From CAZCCV01 sp964497515 (lineage in GTDB: Bacteria; Armatimonadota; UBA5829; DTLH01): DNA of 14,684 nucleotides. The translations under genes were made by a program, and so were the position numbers. This document shows positions 1-6,224 of the stretch, piece after piece. The DNA lies in assembly GCA_964497515.1 (NCBI GenBank), contig CAZCCV010000043.1:1-14684 (forward strand), read 5' to 3'. The notes beneath the pieces are model-generated. The model searched no databases. It saw only the letters and a program-made list of their open reading frames with translations, and was not told where the DNA came from. Position 1 is the stretch's first letter, and every line of letters starts with the position of its first letter.

Positions 1-37
1 CATTACTGCACCGCTATACACAACTGATTTTACACAC

Positions 38-71
38 AAAAAGAATACGCTACCGCTAGGTGCCTGTAGCG
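38..71 (-). terminator. Possible weak terminator of the UroD-family gene
   Basis: Read on the minus strand, CGCTAC pairs with GTAGCG (6 bp, positions 71-66 with 53-48) around a 12-nt loop that contains the stop codon of the UroD-like gene. It is followed by TATTC and then five T residues (42-38). The stem is short and the T-run is offset by 5 nt, so this is only a tentative terminator. Confidence 0.3.
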
Positions 72-1075
72 ACTTCCACCAATGCAACGACATTCTCTAC
101 TGGAGTCTCAGGCATTAACACCTCGTGACTCGGCGAAATAATCCATCGCTCACCGAAGATCCTTCTTAGCCGATTTACTTCATCTTTGATCTGTTGTGGT
201 GTGCCTCGCCACATCAGTTCTTGGGTGTCCACTCCACCCACAAAGACGATCTGACCTTTAAAGTGTGCTGCAAGCGTTTCTGCATCCATTCCTCTCGCCT
301 TTGCCTGCAGAGGGTGCAATGCAACGATGCCCGCATCTATCAGCCAAGGAATTACTTTGGCGATTGCTCCACATGAATGGAGCTGTGTTGGTTTGCTATA
401 CGACTTCGCAAGATCGATCAGTTCCTTGAAGTATGGGAGCACAAACTCCGTGAACTTGTCCGGGCTAACCAACAGGTCTTCTTGCGTGCCGAAGTCATTT
501 CCGAAGAAGAACGCATCAACTGCTTCCGGGATTTCATTGAAGATGCGCTTGTTGGCTTCGAGATAGAAGTCGACTATTTTTCGGGTTACAGCGTGGACTA
601 CATCCGGATCAGTATACATTTTGGTGAAGTAGTCTTCCATCCCGAAGTACTCTGCCGCGATATGCCAGAAGCAACTCCACATTCCACCGAATTGAAAACA
701 GTCGGATGTACTGTCTGTCTTTTCCTTAATCGGTGCAAAGTCGAGATACTCTGCGTTTGGCCAAGGGTGTTTTTCTACATCCGCAGTGTCTGTGCAATCG
801 GCAAAGCAGCCCGGTTGCCCGTGGCTCGTTCTTGGTATACCAAACAGAGGGTCGAAGATGGGTCTACCTTCGGGATGACGGTACGCTGCATTCCAGTCCC
901 CGGGATACCAGCGGCAATCGTCGTTTATGGCGCGCTTGAGCGATTCTTCATCCGAGACACCATACCACATGAACAGCTTCTTTGCAGTCTCTTCGTGGGG
1001 TTGGCCTATCCAGAAACCTGGCCGGTCGGTGGGTTCTCCGTTGTAGATTCGTGATATGCGTTCGTGGTGGTTCAT
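56..1075 (-). CDS. UroD-superfamily protein, not HemE (corrinoid methyltransferase-like)
   Basis: A 339-residue protein of the uroporphyrinogen decarboxylase superfamily. Family features seen include the N-terminal opening MNHHERISRIYNGEPTDRPG, the HSCG motif at residues 233-236, then LIDAGIVALHPLQ, FVGGVDTQELMWRGTP and a C-terminal PSHEV-PETPVENV segment. The His and Cys of HSCG match the zinc-ligand position of the MtaA/CmuA methyltransferase branch. The RQAGRY-type substrate motif of true HemE is absent and no heme genes are nearby, so heme synthesis is unlikely. Its substrate is unknown. It may move methyl groups from a methylated compound, or it may belong to one of the large uncharacterised UroD-like groups. 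I prefer the ATG at 1075, preceded by an AAAGGCAGGG purine stretch, over an in-frame start 36 nt upstream, because family homology begins here. It is divergent from pepA and has its own strong promoter. Confidence 0.8.
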   Translation of the reverse strand: MNHHERISRIYNGEPTDRPGFWIGQPHEETAKKLFMWYGVSDEESLKRAINDDCRWYPGDWNAAYRHPEGRPIFDPLFGIPRTSHGQPGCFADCTDTADVEKHPWPNAEYLDFAPIKEKTDSTSDCFQFGGMWSCFWHIAAEYFGMEDYFTKMYTDPDVVHAVTRKIVDFYLEANKRIFNEIPEAVDAFFFGNDFGTQEDLLVSPDKFTEFVLPYFKELIDLAKSYSKPTQLHSCGAIAKVIPWLIDAGIVALHPLQAKARGMDAETLAAHFKGQIVFVGGVDTQELMWRGTPQQIKDEVNRLRRIFGERWIISPSHEVLMPETPVENVVALVEVATGT

Positions 1076-1152
1076 TACCCTGCCTTTGGGGTTTTCCCAG
1101 GAGCCGGGCAAGAAGTATGGATAACGATGCCTCAGAGTCGACCCACATTTGC

Positions 1153-1181
1153 AGTATACTCAGCCAAAAGCAGCGTGTCAA
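1153..1181 (-). promoter_or_regulatory. Sigma-70-type promoter of the UroD-family gene
   Basis: On the minus strand a consensus -35 TTGACA (1181-1176) is followed after exactly 17 nt by TATACT (1158-1153). Transcription would start near 1146, giving a leader of about 70 nt before the ATG at 1075. It lies back to back with the pepA promoter. Confidence 0.75.
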
Positions 1182-1217
1182 ACAGAACTGCACTACAAAA
1201 GTATTCTACCTCAGCCA

Positions 1218-1246
1218 TTGCTACTGTGCAGGTTGGCAGCTAGAAT
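1218..1246 (+). promoter_or_regulatory. Sigma-70-type promoter of pepA
   Basis: TTGCTA (1218-1223) and TAGAAT (1241-1246) are separated by 17 nt. The start would be near 1253, about 54 nt before the pepA ATG. It is divergent from the UroD-family promoter, and the two -35 boxes are only about 36 bp apart. Confidence 0.6.
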
Positions 1247-1306
1247 AGTAGTGTGTGCACAGCGTAACAAATCGGGCTTGTGCCTCTTTTTGTGAAAGGT
1301 TGGAGA

Positions 1307-2794
1307 ATGCAGCTTAAGAGTATCGAGAAGAAGATAACCGAAGTAGTATCAGACGCATTGGTCGTTGGAGTGTTCGAGGAATCGGATGACCTTCCGGCAA
1401 TGACTGCTGAAGTTGATGCAGCTACCGATGGGGCAATAGCATCACACATCAAGAAAGAAAAATTTGAGGGCAAAGCGGTACAGATAACTGATCTTACCCC
1501 AGCTGGCGGCGTCAAAGCGTCCAGGGTGATAATTGTTGGATTAGGTAAACGCGACAAAGTGGATGCTAACGCGGTGCGAAAAGCCGCAGGCGCTGCCGCA
1601 AAACGGGCGAGGGATCTACAAGTAAAAACGCTGGCGATTGCCCATATTGGCTCAGAAGCAGGGCTGCCAGCCGAACAGATCGGGAGAGCTATTGCTGAAG
1701 GTGCCGTGCTAAGTGTCTATCGGTACACCCAATTGAAGACCGAGGACCCGAAGCCGAACCCAACCAAAGACGTCTTCGTTGTTGCTTCCGATGCTGAAAA
1801 CGCCAAGAAACTTGCAGATGGACTGAGAAACGGAGAGGTGATCGCTGAATCGGTCAGACTTGCACGTGATCTCATCAACGGTCCTGCCAATATTGTCACT
1901 CCCACCTATCTTGCTGAACAGGCCAAAGCAGTATGCGCTGAGTCGGGTTTGAGCTGTCAGGTTATCGAGCCTGCAGAAATGAGTAAAATGGGGATGAATC
2001 TGCTCCTGGCGGTCGCTAAAGGCAGCAGTGAGGAACCCAGGTTCGTCGTTATGCGGTACAAAAATTCGTCAGCGAAGAAGAGTGTGGCTTTGGTCGGAAA
2101 AGGGATAACATACGATGCGGGCGGGCTTTGCCTCAAAGGAAGCGGTGGTCTGGAGAACTCACGCGTCGATATGTCTGGCGCCGCTGCCGTCATTGGAGCA
2201 ATGAAAGCGGTCGCAGCTCTAAAACCTAACGTAAACGTGCTCGGAATCGTCCCAACTACCGAGAATATGCCGGATGGAAGCTCAACCAAGCCCGGAGATG
2301 TATTCACTGGGCTTTCAGGAAAGAGTGTAGAAATCAACAATACGGATGCCGAAGGGCGGTTGATTGTTGCAGAAGGTGTCGCTTTTGCCGAAAAGGAAGG
2401 CGTCGATGAGATAATCGATATCGCAACTCTCACAGGTGCGTGTGTAGCGGCGCTTGGAGGCGATATGGCTGGAATAATGGGCACCGATCAACAGATGATC
2501 GACCAGTTAATCGCTGCTGGAGCAAAGAGCGGCGAGATCTATTGGCAGTTTCCTCTTCATACAGAATACGAAGAGACTCTCAAGAGCGATCTGGCGGATA
2601 TGAAAAACTGCACCAATACTGCCGGGACAATAACGGGCGGACTGTTCATCAAAATGCACGTAAAGTCTACCGCGTGGGTACATCTGGATATCGCGGGCAC
2701 TTGTGTAAGCGATAAAGACACTCCCACCTGTCCTAAAGGAGCAGCCGGATTCGGAGTTGCTACGTTGGTAAACTATCTGATGGCCAAAATCTAG
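1307..2794 (+). CDS. pepA: Leucyl aminopeptidase (peptidase family M17)
   Basis: A 495-residue cytosolic di-metal aminopeptidase that removes N-terminal residues, typically leucine, during peptide turnover; the length is normal for M17. The N-terminal macro-like domain covers about residues 1-170 and the catalytic domain the rest. The active-site residues are all present: K265 and D270 in GKGITYDAGG, K277 in CLKG, D288 in VDMSG, and D347, E349 and R351 in NNTDAEGRL. In this family K265, D270, D288, D347 and E349 bind the two metals, and K277 and R351 act in catalysis. I chose the ATG at 1307 because GAAAGG (1294-1299) lies 7 nt upstream; an in-frame GTG at 1280 lacks a ribosome site. Some members double as DNA-binding regulators (XerA/CarP in E. 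coli), which cannot be judged here. The gene stands alone, with its own promoter and no obvious terminator after the stop. Confidence 0.96.
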   Translation: MQLKSIEKKITEVVSDALVVGVFEESDDLPAMTAEVDAATDGAIASHIKKEKFEGKAVQITDLTPAGGVKASRVIIVGLGKRDKVDANAVRKAAGAAAKRARDLQVKTLAIAHIGSEAGLPAEQIGRAIAEGAVLSVYRYTQLKTEDPKPNPTKDVFVVASDAENAKKLADGLRNGEVIAESVRLARDLINGPANIVTPTYLAEQAKAVCAESGLSCQVIEPAEMSKMGMNLLLAVAKGSSEEPRFVVMRYKNSSAKKSVALVGKGITYDAGGLCLKGSGGLENSRVDMSGAAAVIGAMKAVAALKPNVNVLGIVPTTENMPDGSSTKPGDVFTGLSGKSVEINNTDAEGRLIVAEGVAFAEKEGVDEIIDIATLTGACVAALGGDMAGIMGTDQQMIDQLIAAGAKSGEIYWQFPLHTEYEETLKSDLADMKNCTNTAGTITGGLFIKMHVKSTAWVHLDIAGTCVSDKDTPTCPKGAAGFGVATLVNYLMAKI

Positions 2795-2833
2795 TGCCCA
2801 GCCATTCGGCGGATAAATAATTCCTCAGGATGG

Positions 2834-2862
2834 TTGATTTGTTGCATAGAGATGGGTATAAT
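2834..2862 (+). promoter_or_regulatory. Sigma-70-type promoter of the OsmC-like gene
   Basis: TTGATT (2834-2839) and a perfect TATAAT (2857-2862) are spaced 17 nt apart. The predicted start is near 2869, immediately before a 16-bp palindrome. A near-consensus promoter with an operator at its start suggests a gene held off by a repressor and strongly expressed on induction. Confidence 0.75.
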
Positions 2863-2870
2863 CCAGTGTG

Positions 2871-2886
2871 ATACCCCCTGGGGTAT
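2871..2886 (+). promoter_or_regulatory. CsoR/CstR/FrmR-type operator
   Basis: ATACCCCCTGGGGTAT is a perfect inverted repeat with 7-bp arms (2871-2877 and 2880-2886) around CT. A/T-flanked C4/G4 tracts around a short centre are the known recognition pattern of CsoR-family tetrameric repressors, which sense copper, nickel/cobalt, formaldehyde or persulfide. It lies 8 nt after the -10 box, over the expected start of transcription, where binding would block initiation. The repressor gene is not in this window, and the assignment rests on motif likeness and position. Confidence 0.6.
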
Positions 2887-2911
2887 ACACTCTTTCTCTG
2901 GAGGATCTGCC

Positions 2912-3325
2912 ATGGAGATGAATATCACTCACACCAATGGAATGCAGTTTGTCGCAGAGACAAGGCAGCACAAATTCCAAATCGACGTGCCTCCGTTGTA
3001 CAAAGGCGAAGACACGGGCCCGACACCGCCGGAGCTTCTTGCTGCAGCATTTGGTTCTTGCATCGGGATGTATGCATTGATGTATATGAACGCACAGAAT
3101 CTGCCAACTCAAGGGTTGAAGATCAAAGTGAATTGGGAAGAGGTTGAAAACGGAAAGCGGATAGGCAAACTCACCGCAGATCTCCACTTGCCGGAAGGTG
3201 TGACACCTGAGCAGGCAGAGAAGGTTCTGAAGGCTGCTGAATCGTGCAAGATTCATCACACGCTAGCAACTGCGCCGGAGATGTGTGTATCGATAGCCAA
3301 TGAGCCAACTACCTGCCTGTCTTGA
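2912..3325 (+). CDS. OsmC/Ohr-family thiol peroxidase-like protein
   Basis: A 137-residue OsmC-like protein. The family reduces organic hydroperoxides, and in some members handles other reactive sulfur or oxygen species, using two cysteines in a dimer. Both are present: C50 at the end of the ELLAAAFGSC helix after TPPELL, and C112 in AAESCKIHH. Family members form an intertwined cytosolic dimer. The start at 2912 is set by GGAGG (2900-2904) 7 nt upstream; a second ATG two codons on is less well placed. It is a single-gene unit with its own promoter and a CsoR-type operator, and the stop codon is embedded in the -35 box of the next promoter. The operator hints at induction by metal, aldehyde or persulfide stress rather than osmotic stress. 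It belongs to the general OsmC-like group; I cannot separate OsmC, Ohr and YhfA subfamilies with certainty. Confidence 0.88.
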   Translation: MEMNITHTNGMQFVAETRQHKFQIDVPPLYKGEDTGPTPPELLAAAFGSCIGMYALMYMNAQNLPTQGLKIKVNWEEVENGKRIGKLTADLHLPEGVTPEQAEKVLKAAESCKIHHTLATAPEMCVSIANEPTTCLS

Positions 3326-3350
3326 AGCTCCTGAAGCTTTGGACTATAAT
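3322..3350 (+). promoter_or_regulatory. Sigma-70-type promoter ahead of the PHP-yjbQ-argB run
   Basis: TTGAAG (3322-3327) overlaps the OsmC stop codon and is 17 nt from a perfect TATAAT (3345-3350), so the start would be near 3357. The spacer contains TGAAGCT twice (3323-3329 and 3332-3338). This transcript would run straight into a terminator-like hairpin before reaching the PHP gene. Confidence 0.7.
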
Positions 3351-3382
3351 GAGGACGATGCTCTAACTGTAAAGCACCTGTA

Positions 3383-3415
3383 GCAAATCCAGCATTGCTG
3401 GATTTGCGCGTTTTT
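3383..3415 (+). terminator. Intrinsic-terminator-like hairpin in the PHP gene leader
   Basis: GCAAATCCAGC (3383-3393) and GCTGGATTTGC (3397-3407) form a perfect 11-bp stem with a 3-nt loop, followed by GCG and TTTTT (3411-3415). It lies downstream of the TATAAT promoter and 12 nt before the TTG start, so it could end OsmC transcripts, attenuate the PHP operon or make a short leader RNA. No clear competing antiterminator stem is visible. The T-run is short and offset by 3 nt, so efficiency is uncertain. Confidence 0.6.
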
Positions 3416-3427
3416 GGGGGAATAGGC

Positions 3428-4096
3428 TTGCTGTACGATTTCCACACCCATACCAGCCTGTCCGATGGCTTGCTTCTGCCGATGGAGCTTATCCGCCAGT
3501 GTCTCGTTCGGGGCTACGGCGTACTCGGCATATCTGATCACGTCAGTGCTTCCACTGCAGAGCGTGTTATCACAGAAGCAAAACGTGATGCAGTGCTCGG
3601 AAACCGTCATTGGGAGATAGAAGTCTTTGTGGGGGCAGAGCTCACATATGTTCCGGCTGCTGCTATCGCTGAGGTAGCAGAAATGTCGCTTGCAAGTGGT
3701 GCTGAGTTTATTGTGGTGCACGGCGAGACCACTGTCGAGCCAGTAGAACCGGGTGTGAACCACGCTGCCATAGTCTCTGGCAAGGTCGATATACTGGCGC
3801 ATCCAGGTTTGATCACTCTCGAGGATGCCAAACTCGCCGCCGAGAACAATGTCTTTCTCGAACTGAGTTGCAGAAGAGGTCATTCTCTCACCAACGGCCA
3901 CGTCGTGAGACTGGCAAAAGAGGCAGGCGCAAAACTGCTGGTGAACACGGATGGCCACGAACCGAACGATCTCCTCACAGAAGAGCGCGCGTGGAACGTC
4001 GCACGTGGCGCAGGTCTCACCGAAGAAGAAGCGAGACAGGTGCTGTTCGAGAACCCTCGGATTATGGTAGAACGTGTCCTTGGGAGGCGTAGATGA
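3428..4096 (+). CDS. PHP-domain metal-dependent phosphoesterase
   Basis: A 222-residue stand-alone PHP (polymerase and histidinol phosphatase) domain protein, predicted to be a cytosolic tri-metal phosphoesterase. Metal-ligand motifs appear in order: H6 and H8 in DFHTHT, D13 in SDG, D37-H38 in ISDH, a Glu in VGAEL, a His in VVHGE, a His in LAHPGL and D-H in NTDGHEPND. The substrate is unknown; histidinol phosphate, nucleoside bisphosphates and short oligonucleotides are all handled by relatives. The likely start is the TTG at 3428, because GGGGGAA (3416-3422) sits 5 nt upstream and homology begins at DFHTHT. An earlier in-frame TTG at 3395 falls in the hairpin. Its stop overlaps the ATG of the YjbQ gene (ATGA), indicating coupled translation. 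A rare start codon and an upstream hairpin suggest restrained expression. Confidence 0.85.
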   Translation: MLYDFHTHTSLSDGLLLPMELIRQCLVRGYGVLGISDHVSASTAERVITEAKRDAVLGNRHWEIEVFVGAELTYVPAAAIAEVAEMSLASGAEFIVVHGETTVEPVEPGVNHAAIVSGKVDILAHPGLITLEDAKLAAENNVFLELSCRRGHSLTNGHVVRLAKEAGAKLLVNTDGHEPNDLLTEERAWNVARGAGLTEEEARQVLFENPRIMVERVLGRRR

Positions 4097-4488
4097 TCAG
4101 CATAGGTGTTCGTACAAGCAGGCGAAACGAACTTGTCGACATTACCTCCCTTGTTCAGGAAGCTGTTAGAGAGTCGGGAGTAACAGACGGAATTGTCACT
4201 GTGTTCGCCCCGCATACTACGGCTGGTATTACGATCAACGAGAATGCAGACCCGGATGTCGCACGTGATATCATTGCTACTCTGAACCGCATGGTTCCTG
4301 AAAATGGGGAATATCTACACGCTGAAGCAAACTCCGACGCTCACATAAAAGCCAGTATGATGGGGTTCTCTGTGCAGGTTATTATTGAGTCCGGTCGACT
4401 TGCGCTTGGTACGTGGCAGGGGATATACTTCTCCGAGTTCGATGGTCCGAGGAGTCGAAAAGTCTGGATATCTATAAACAGCAAGTGA
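4093..4488 (+). CDS. YjbQ/UPF0047 family protein
   Basis: A 131-residue protein of the small, widespread UPF0047 (YjbQ) family. Seen motifs are APHTTAGITINENAD (H41, E50, N51), the His-rich HAEANSDAHIKASMMG (H76, H84) and the C-terminal LGTWQGIYFSEFDGPRSRKV, all typical across nearly the full length. Members assemble as trimers with a conserved His cluster. E. coli YjbQ has weak thiamine-phosphate synthase activity in vitro, but the physiological role is unresolved. The start is fixed by the ATGA overlap with the PHP gene and by GGGAGG (4082-4087) 5 nt upstream. Tight coupling with a PHP phosphoesterase suggests the two act on related substrates; that is inference. Confidence 0.9.
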   Translation: MISIGVRTSRRNELVDITSLVQEAVRESGVTDGIVTVFAPHTTAGITINENADPDVARDIIATLNRMVPENGEYLHAEANSDAHIKASMMGFSVQVIIESGRLALGTWQGIYFSEFDGPRSRKVWISINSK

Positions 4489-4495
4489 CATATCA

Positions 4496-4525
4496 AAAGG
4501 CCGCATATAGAACCTGATGGCCTTT
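4496..4525 (+). repeat. Inverted repeat over the upstream argB start codon
   Basis: AAAGGCC (4496-4502) and GGCCTTT (4519-4525) form a 7-bp inverted repeat with a 16-nt spacer. In RNA the 3' arm would pair across the end of the ATG at 4517, and no T-run follows, so it is not a terminator. It either occludes that start or shows that initiation is at 4544. Confidence 0.4.
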
Positions 4526-5401
4526 ACAGACGGAAATATCAAGATGAACTATACATCCGAGCAAGCAAATATCCTTGTACAAGCGCTGCCGTATATTCAG
4601 CGCTACTACGGCAAAACGATGGTCATAAAATACGGCGGAAACGCAATGACCGGCGACACACTGAAGGCGTCTGTCCTTCGAGACATTGTGCTGTTACGTT
4701 TTGTCGGAATGAACCCTGTTTTGGTTCACGGTGGTGGACCCGATATCAATCAGATGATGGCCAAAGTCGGAAAGGAACCGACTTTCGTCGGCGGATTGCG
4801 CGTCACGGACGAAGAGACGATGGATATTGTTGAGATGGTTCTTGCGGGAAAGACTAACAAAGGAATCGTCTCAATTATAAATACGCTAGGCGGAGAAGCT
4901 GTGGGACTCTCCGGAAAAGATGCTCGGTTAATCGAAGCCCAGCAGACAAATCCAAAACTGGGTTTGGTGGGGAAGGTCGAAAAGATCAACCCAGCCATAC
5001 TGACCACGCTCGCTGAACAGGGCTATATTCCGGTGATTTCGTCGGTTGCTATTGGACCAAACGGCGAAAGCCTCAATGTAAATGCCGATCATATCGCGGG
5101 GGCAATCGCTGCTGCTGTATCGGCGACCAAACTTCTGGTGCTCACCGATGTAAAGGGTATCTTCGACGACAAAGACGATGCATCGACCCTGCGTTCCGTG
5201 CTCACAGTCAGCGAAGCTCGCCGTATGATCGCATCAGGCAAAGTCGATAAGGGTATGATTCCGAAAGTCGAAGCCTGTATGACGGCGCTTGATGGTGGCG
5301 TCGAACGCACTCATATTATTGATGGCACTCTACCTCATTCAATCCTGATGGAGATATTTACCGATACGGGCATTGGGACGATGATAAAACAGACTGACTA
5401 A
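4517..5401 (+). CDS. argB: Acetylglutamate kinase
   Basis: Phosphorylates N-acetyl-L-glutamate in the second step of arginine synthesis; a cytosolic amino-acid-kinase-fold enzyme of 294 residues as given. Seen motifs are VIKYGGNAM (residues 36-44), HGGGPDINQMM (71-81), the acetylglutamate-binding GGLRVTDEE (92-100), NVNADHIAGAIAAA (187-200) and KGMIPKVEAC (245-254). The helix ending ALPYIQRYYGKT before the first strand is the N-helix of hexameric, arginine-feedback-inhibited enzymes and is missing in E. coli ArgB, so feedback control by arginine is likely. No ribosome site precedes the ATG at 4517, which also lies in an inverted repeat. ATG 4544, with GGAAAT upstream, would give 285 residues and keep the N-helix. 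No other arginine genes are in view. It follows the YjbQ gene by 28 nt. Confidence 0.95.
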   Translation: MAFTDGNIKMNYTSEQANILVQALPYIQRYYGKTMVIKYGGNAMTGDTLKASVLRDIVLLRFVGMNPVLVHGGGPDINQMMAKVGKEPTFVGGLRVTDEETMDIVEMVLAGKTNKGIVSIINTLGGEAVGLSGKDARLIEAQQTNPKLGLVGKVEKINPAILTTLAEQGYIPVISSVAIGPNGESLNVNADHIAGAIAAAVSATKLLVLTDVKGIFDDKDDASTLRSVLTVSEARRMIASGKVDKGMIPKVEACMTALDGGVERTHIIDGTLPHSILMEIFTDTGIGTMIKQTD

Positions 5402-5447
5402 CAACTTGCTCTAACACTTATTGCCAACATCGTAGCGGAGACACAGA

Positions 5448-6143
5448 ATGCTGATTATGACTTACAATATCAGAGGCGGGTTGGGAATAGACAACAAGAG
5501 GTCGCTTCCCAGAATCGCCGATGTAATACGAGAGTCACACGCACAGGTCGTCTGCGTGCAAGAGGTCGGCAGAAAATGGCCGGCCAGCAATTTTGTAGAT
5601 CAACCAAAATGGCTGGGTGACCGGTTGGGTATGTCGTTTGTCTATCAACCTAATCTGGTTATTGGTCCTGCGGCGTTTGGCAACCTGTTACTGTCCAGAT
5701 TCCCGGTGACATCTGCCAAATCACATCCACTAACCAGCAGCGGAGAGCAGCGTGGTCTGTTGGAAGTCGCCATTTCCACACCGGAGGGCGATGTTACTGT
5801 CTTTTGCACCCATTGGGGTCTCGATGGAACTGAGCGCATAGGGCAATCGGCTGAGGCTTCATCCATCGTCAATGCCGTAACTGGCCCCAAGTTCGTCTGT
5901 GGAGACCTCAACGATACCCTAACCAGCGAACCAGTGGCTAACCTGCTCGCTTCATCGTCGCTTCGCGATCTAGCCGGCGAGGCTGGAACAACCGATTTGA
6001 CATTTCCCACTGATAAGAGAGAAGTCAGAATCGATTTCGTGCTGGGCAGTTCAGACATCAAAGTCTCAGAAGCCCGCGTCATCGAATCTCCCGCTTCAGA
6101 CCACCTTCCTGTATTAGTGGAAGCTACAATTAATCCCCCGTAG
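5448..6143 (+). CDS. Endonuclease/exonuclease/phosphatase-fold hydrolase
   Basis: A 231-residue compact protein of the EEP superfamily (DNase I, APE1/ExoIII and inositol-phosphatase fold). Catalytic motifs appear in order: TYNIRGG with N7, VCVQEVG with E39, FCTHWGLD with H122, GDLNDT with D153 and N155, RIDFVLGS with D197, and SDHLPVLVE with D218-H219. This set supports a working Mg-dependent phosphodiesterase or phosphatase. The substrate (DNA, RNA, lipid head group or other) is not shown by the sequence. No signal peptide is visible, so it should be cytosolic. The start is fixed by GGAG (5437-5440) 7 nt before the ATG. It is 46 nt after argB and probably shares its transcript. The lexA promoter follows directly; a role in repair is possible but unproved. 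Confidence 0.85.
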   Translation: MLIMTYNIRGGLGIDNKRSLPRIADVIRESHAQVVCVQEVGRKWPASNFVDQPKWLGDRLGMSFVYQPNLVIGPAAFGNLLLSRFPVTSAKSHPLTSSGEQRGLLEVAISTPEGDVTVFCTHWGLDGTERIGQSAEASSIVNAVTGPKFVCGDLNDTLTSEPVANLLASSSLRDLAGEAGTTDLTFPTDKREVRIDFVLGSSDIKVSEARVIESPASDHLPVLVEATINPP

Positions 6144-6194
6144 AAAAAAACTCAAAAAAAAGGTATTGACAACCGAAAACGCCTTCGCTATCAT
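6144..6194 (+). promoter_or_regulatory. lexA promoter with A-tract upstream element
   Basis: A perfect -35 TTGACA (6166-6171) is 17 nt from TATCAT (6189-6194). Two A-runs, 6144-6150 and 6154-6161, lie just upstream and resemble an UP element. The predicted start near 6201 falls inside the palindrome at 6196-6213, giving a leader of about 24 nt. Confidence 0.8.
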
Positions 6195-6195
6195 A

Positions 6196-6213
6196 GGTGT
6201 AAATATTTACACC
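6196..6213 (+). promoter_or_regulatory. Probable LexA operator: 18-bp perfect palindrome
   Basis: GGTGTAAATATTTACACC is perfectly self-complementary over 18 bp. It begins one base after the -10 box of lexA, where a bound repressor would block initiation, as expected for lexA autoregulation. It matches neither CTGT-N8-ACAG, nor the Gram-positive CGAAC/GTTCG box, nor the GTTC-N7-GTTC direct repeat. No second copy is seen in the window. The operator role is inferred from symmetry and position. Confidence 0.7.
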
Positions 6214-6224
6214 ATAGAGTAGCA

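Noticed and set aside
377..1054. A 225-codon open frame on the plus strand, opposite the UroD-family gene
   Set aside because: It lies wholly inside a well-supported gene on the other strand and shows no family motif or ribosome site; the translation is rich in Cys and Arg, as expected from a shadow frame.
1957..2484. A 175-codon minus-strand open frame opposite pepA
   Set aside because: Entirely antisense to the catalytic part of pepA, with a Ser/Pro/Ala-rich translation typical of a shadow.
2825..3259. A 144-codon minus-strand open frame opposite the OsmC-like gene
   Set aside because: It covers the OsmC promoter, operator and gene, and no family resemblance is seen.
3323..3338. Repeated TGAAGCT between the -35 and -10 boxes as a regulator site
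   Set aside because: Two 7-nt copies with 9-nt period, one of them overlapping the OsmC stop codon, are too little to call a binding site.
6196..6213. Reading the lexA palindrome as an NrdR or Fur/DtxR-type site
   Set aside because: NrdR boxes occur as pairs ahead of nrd genes and Fur/DtxR sites ahead of iron genes; here there is a single perfect copy at the lexA start site, so LexA autoregulation is simpler.
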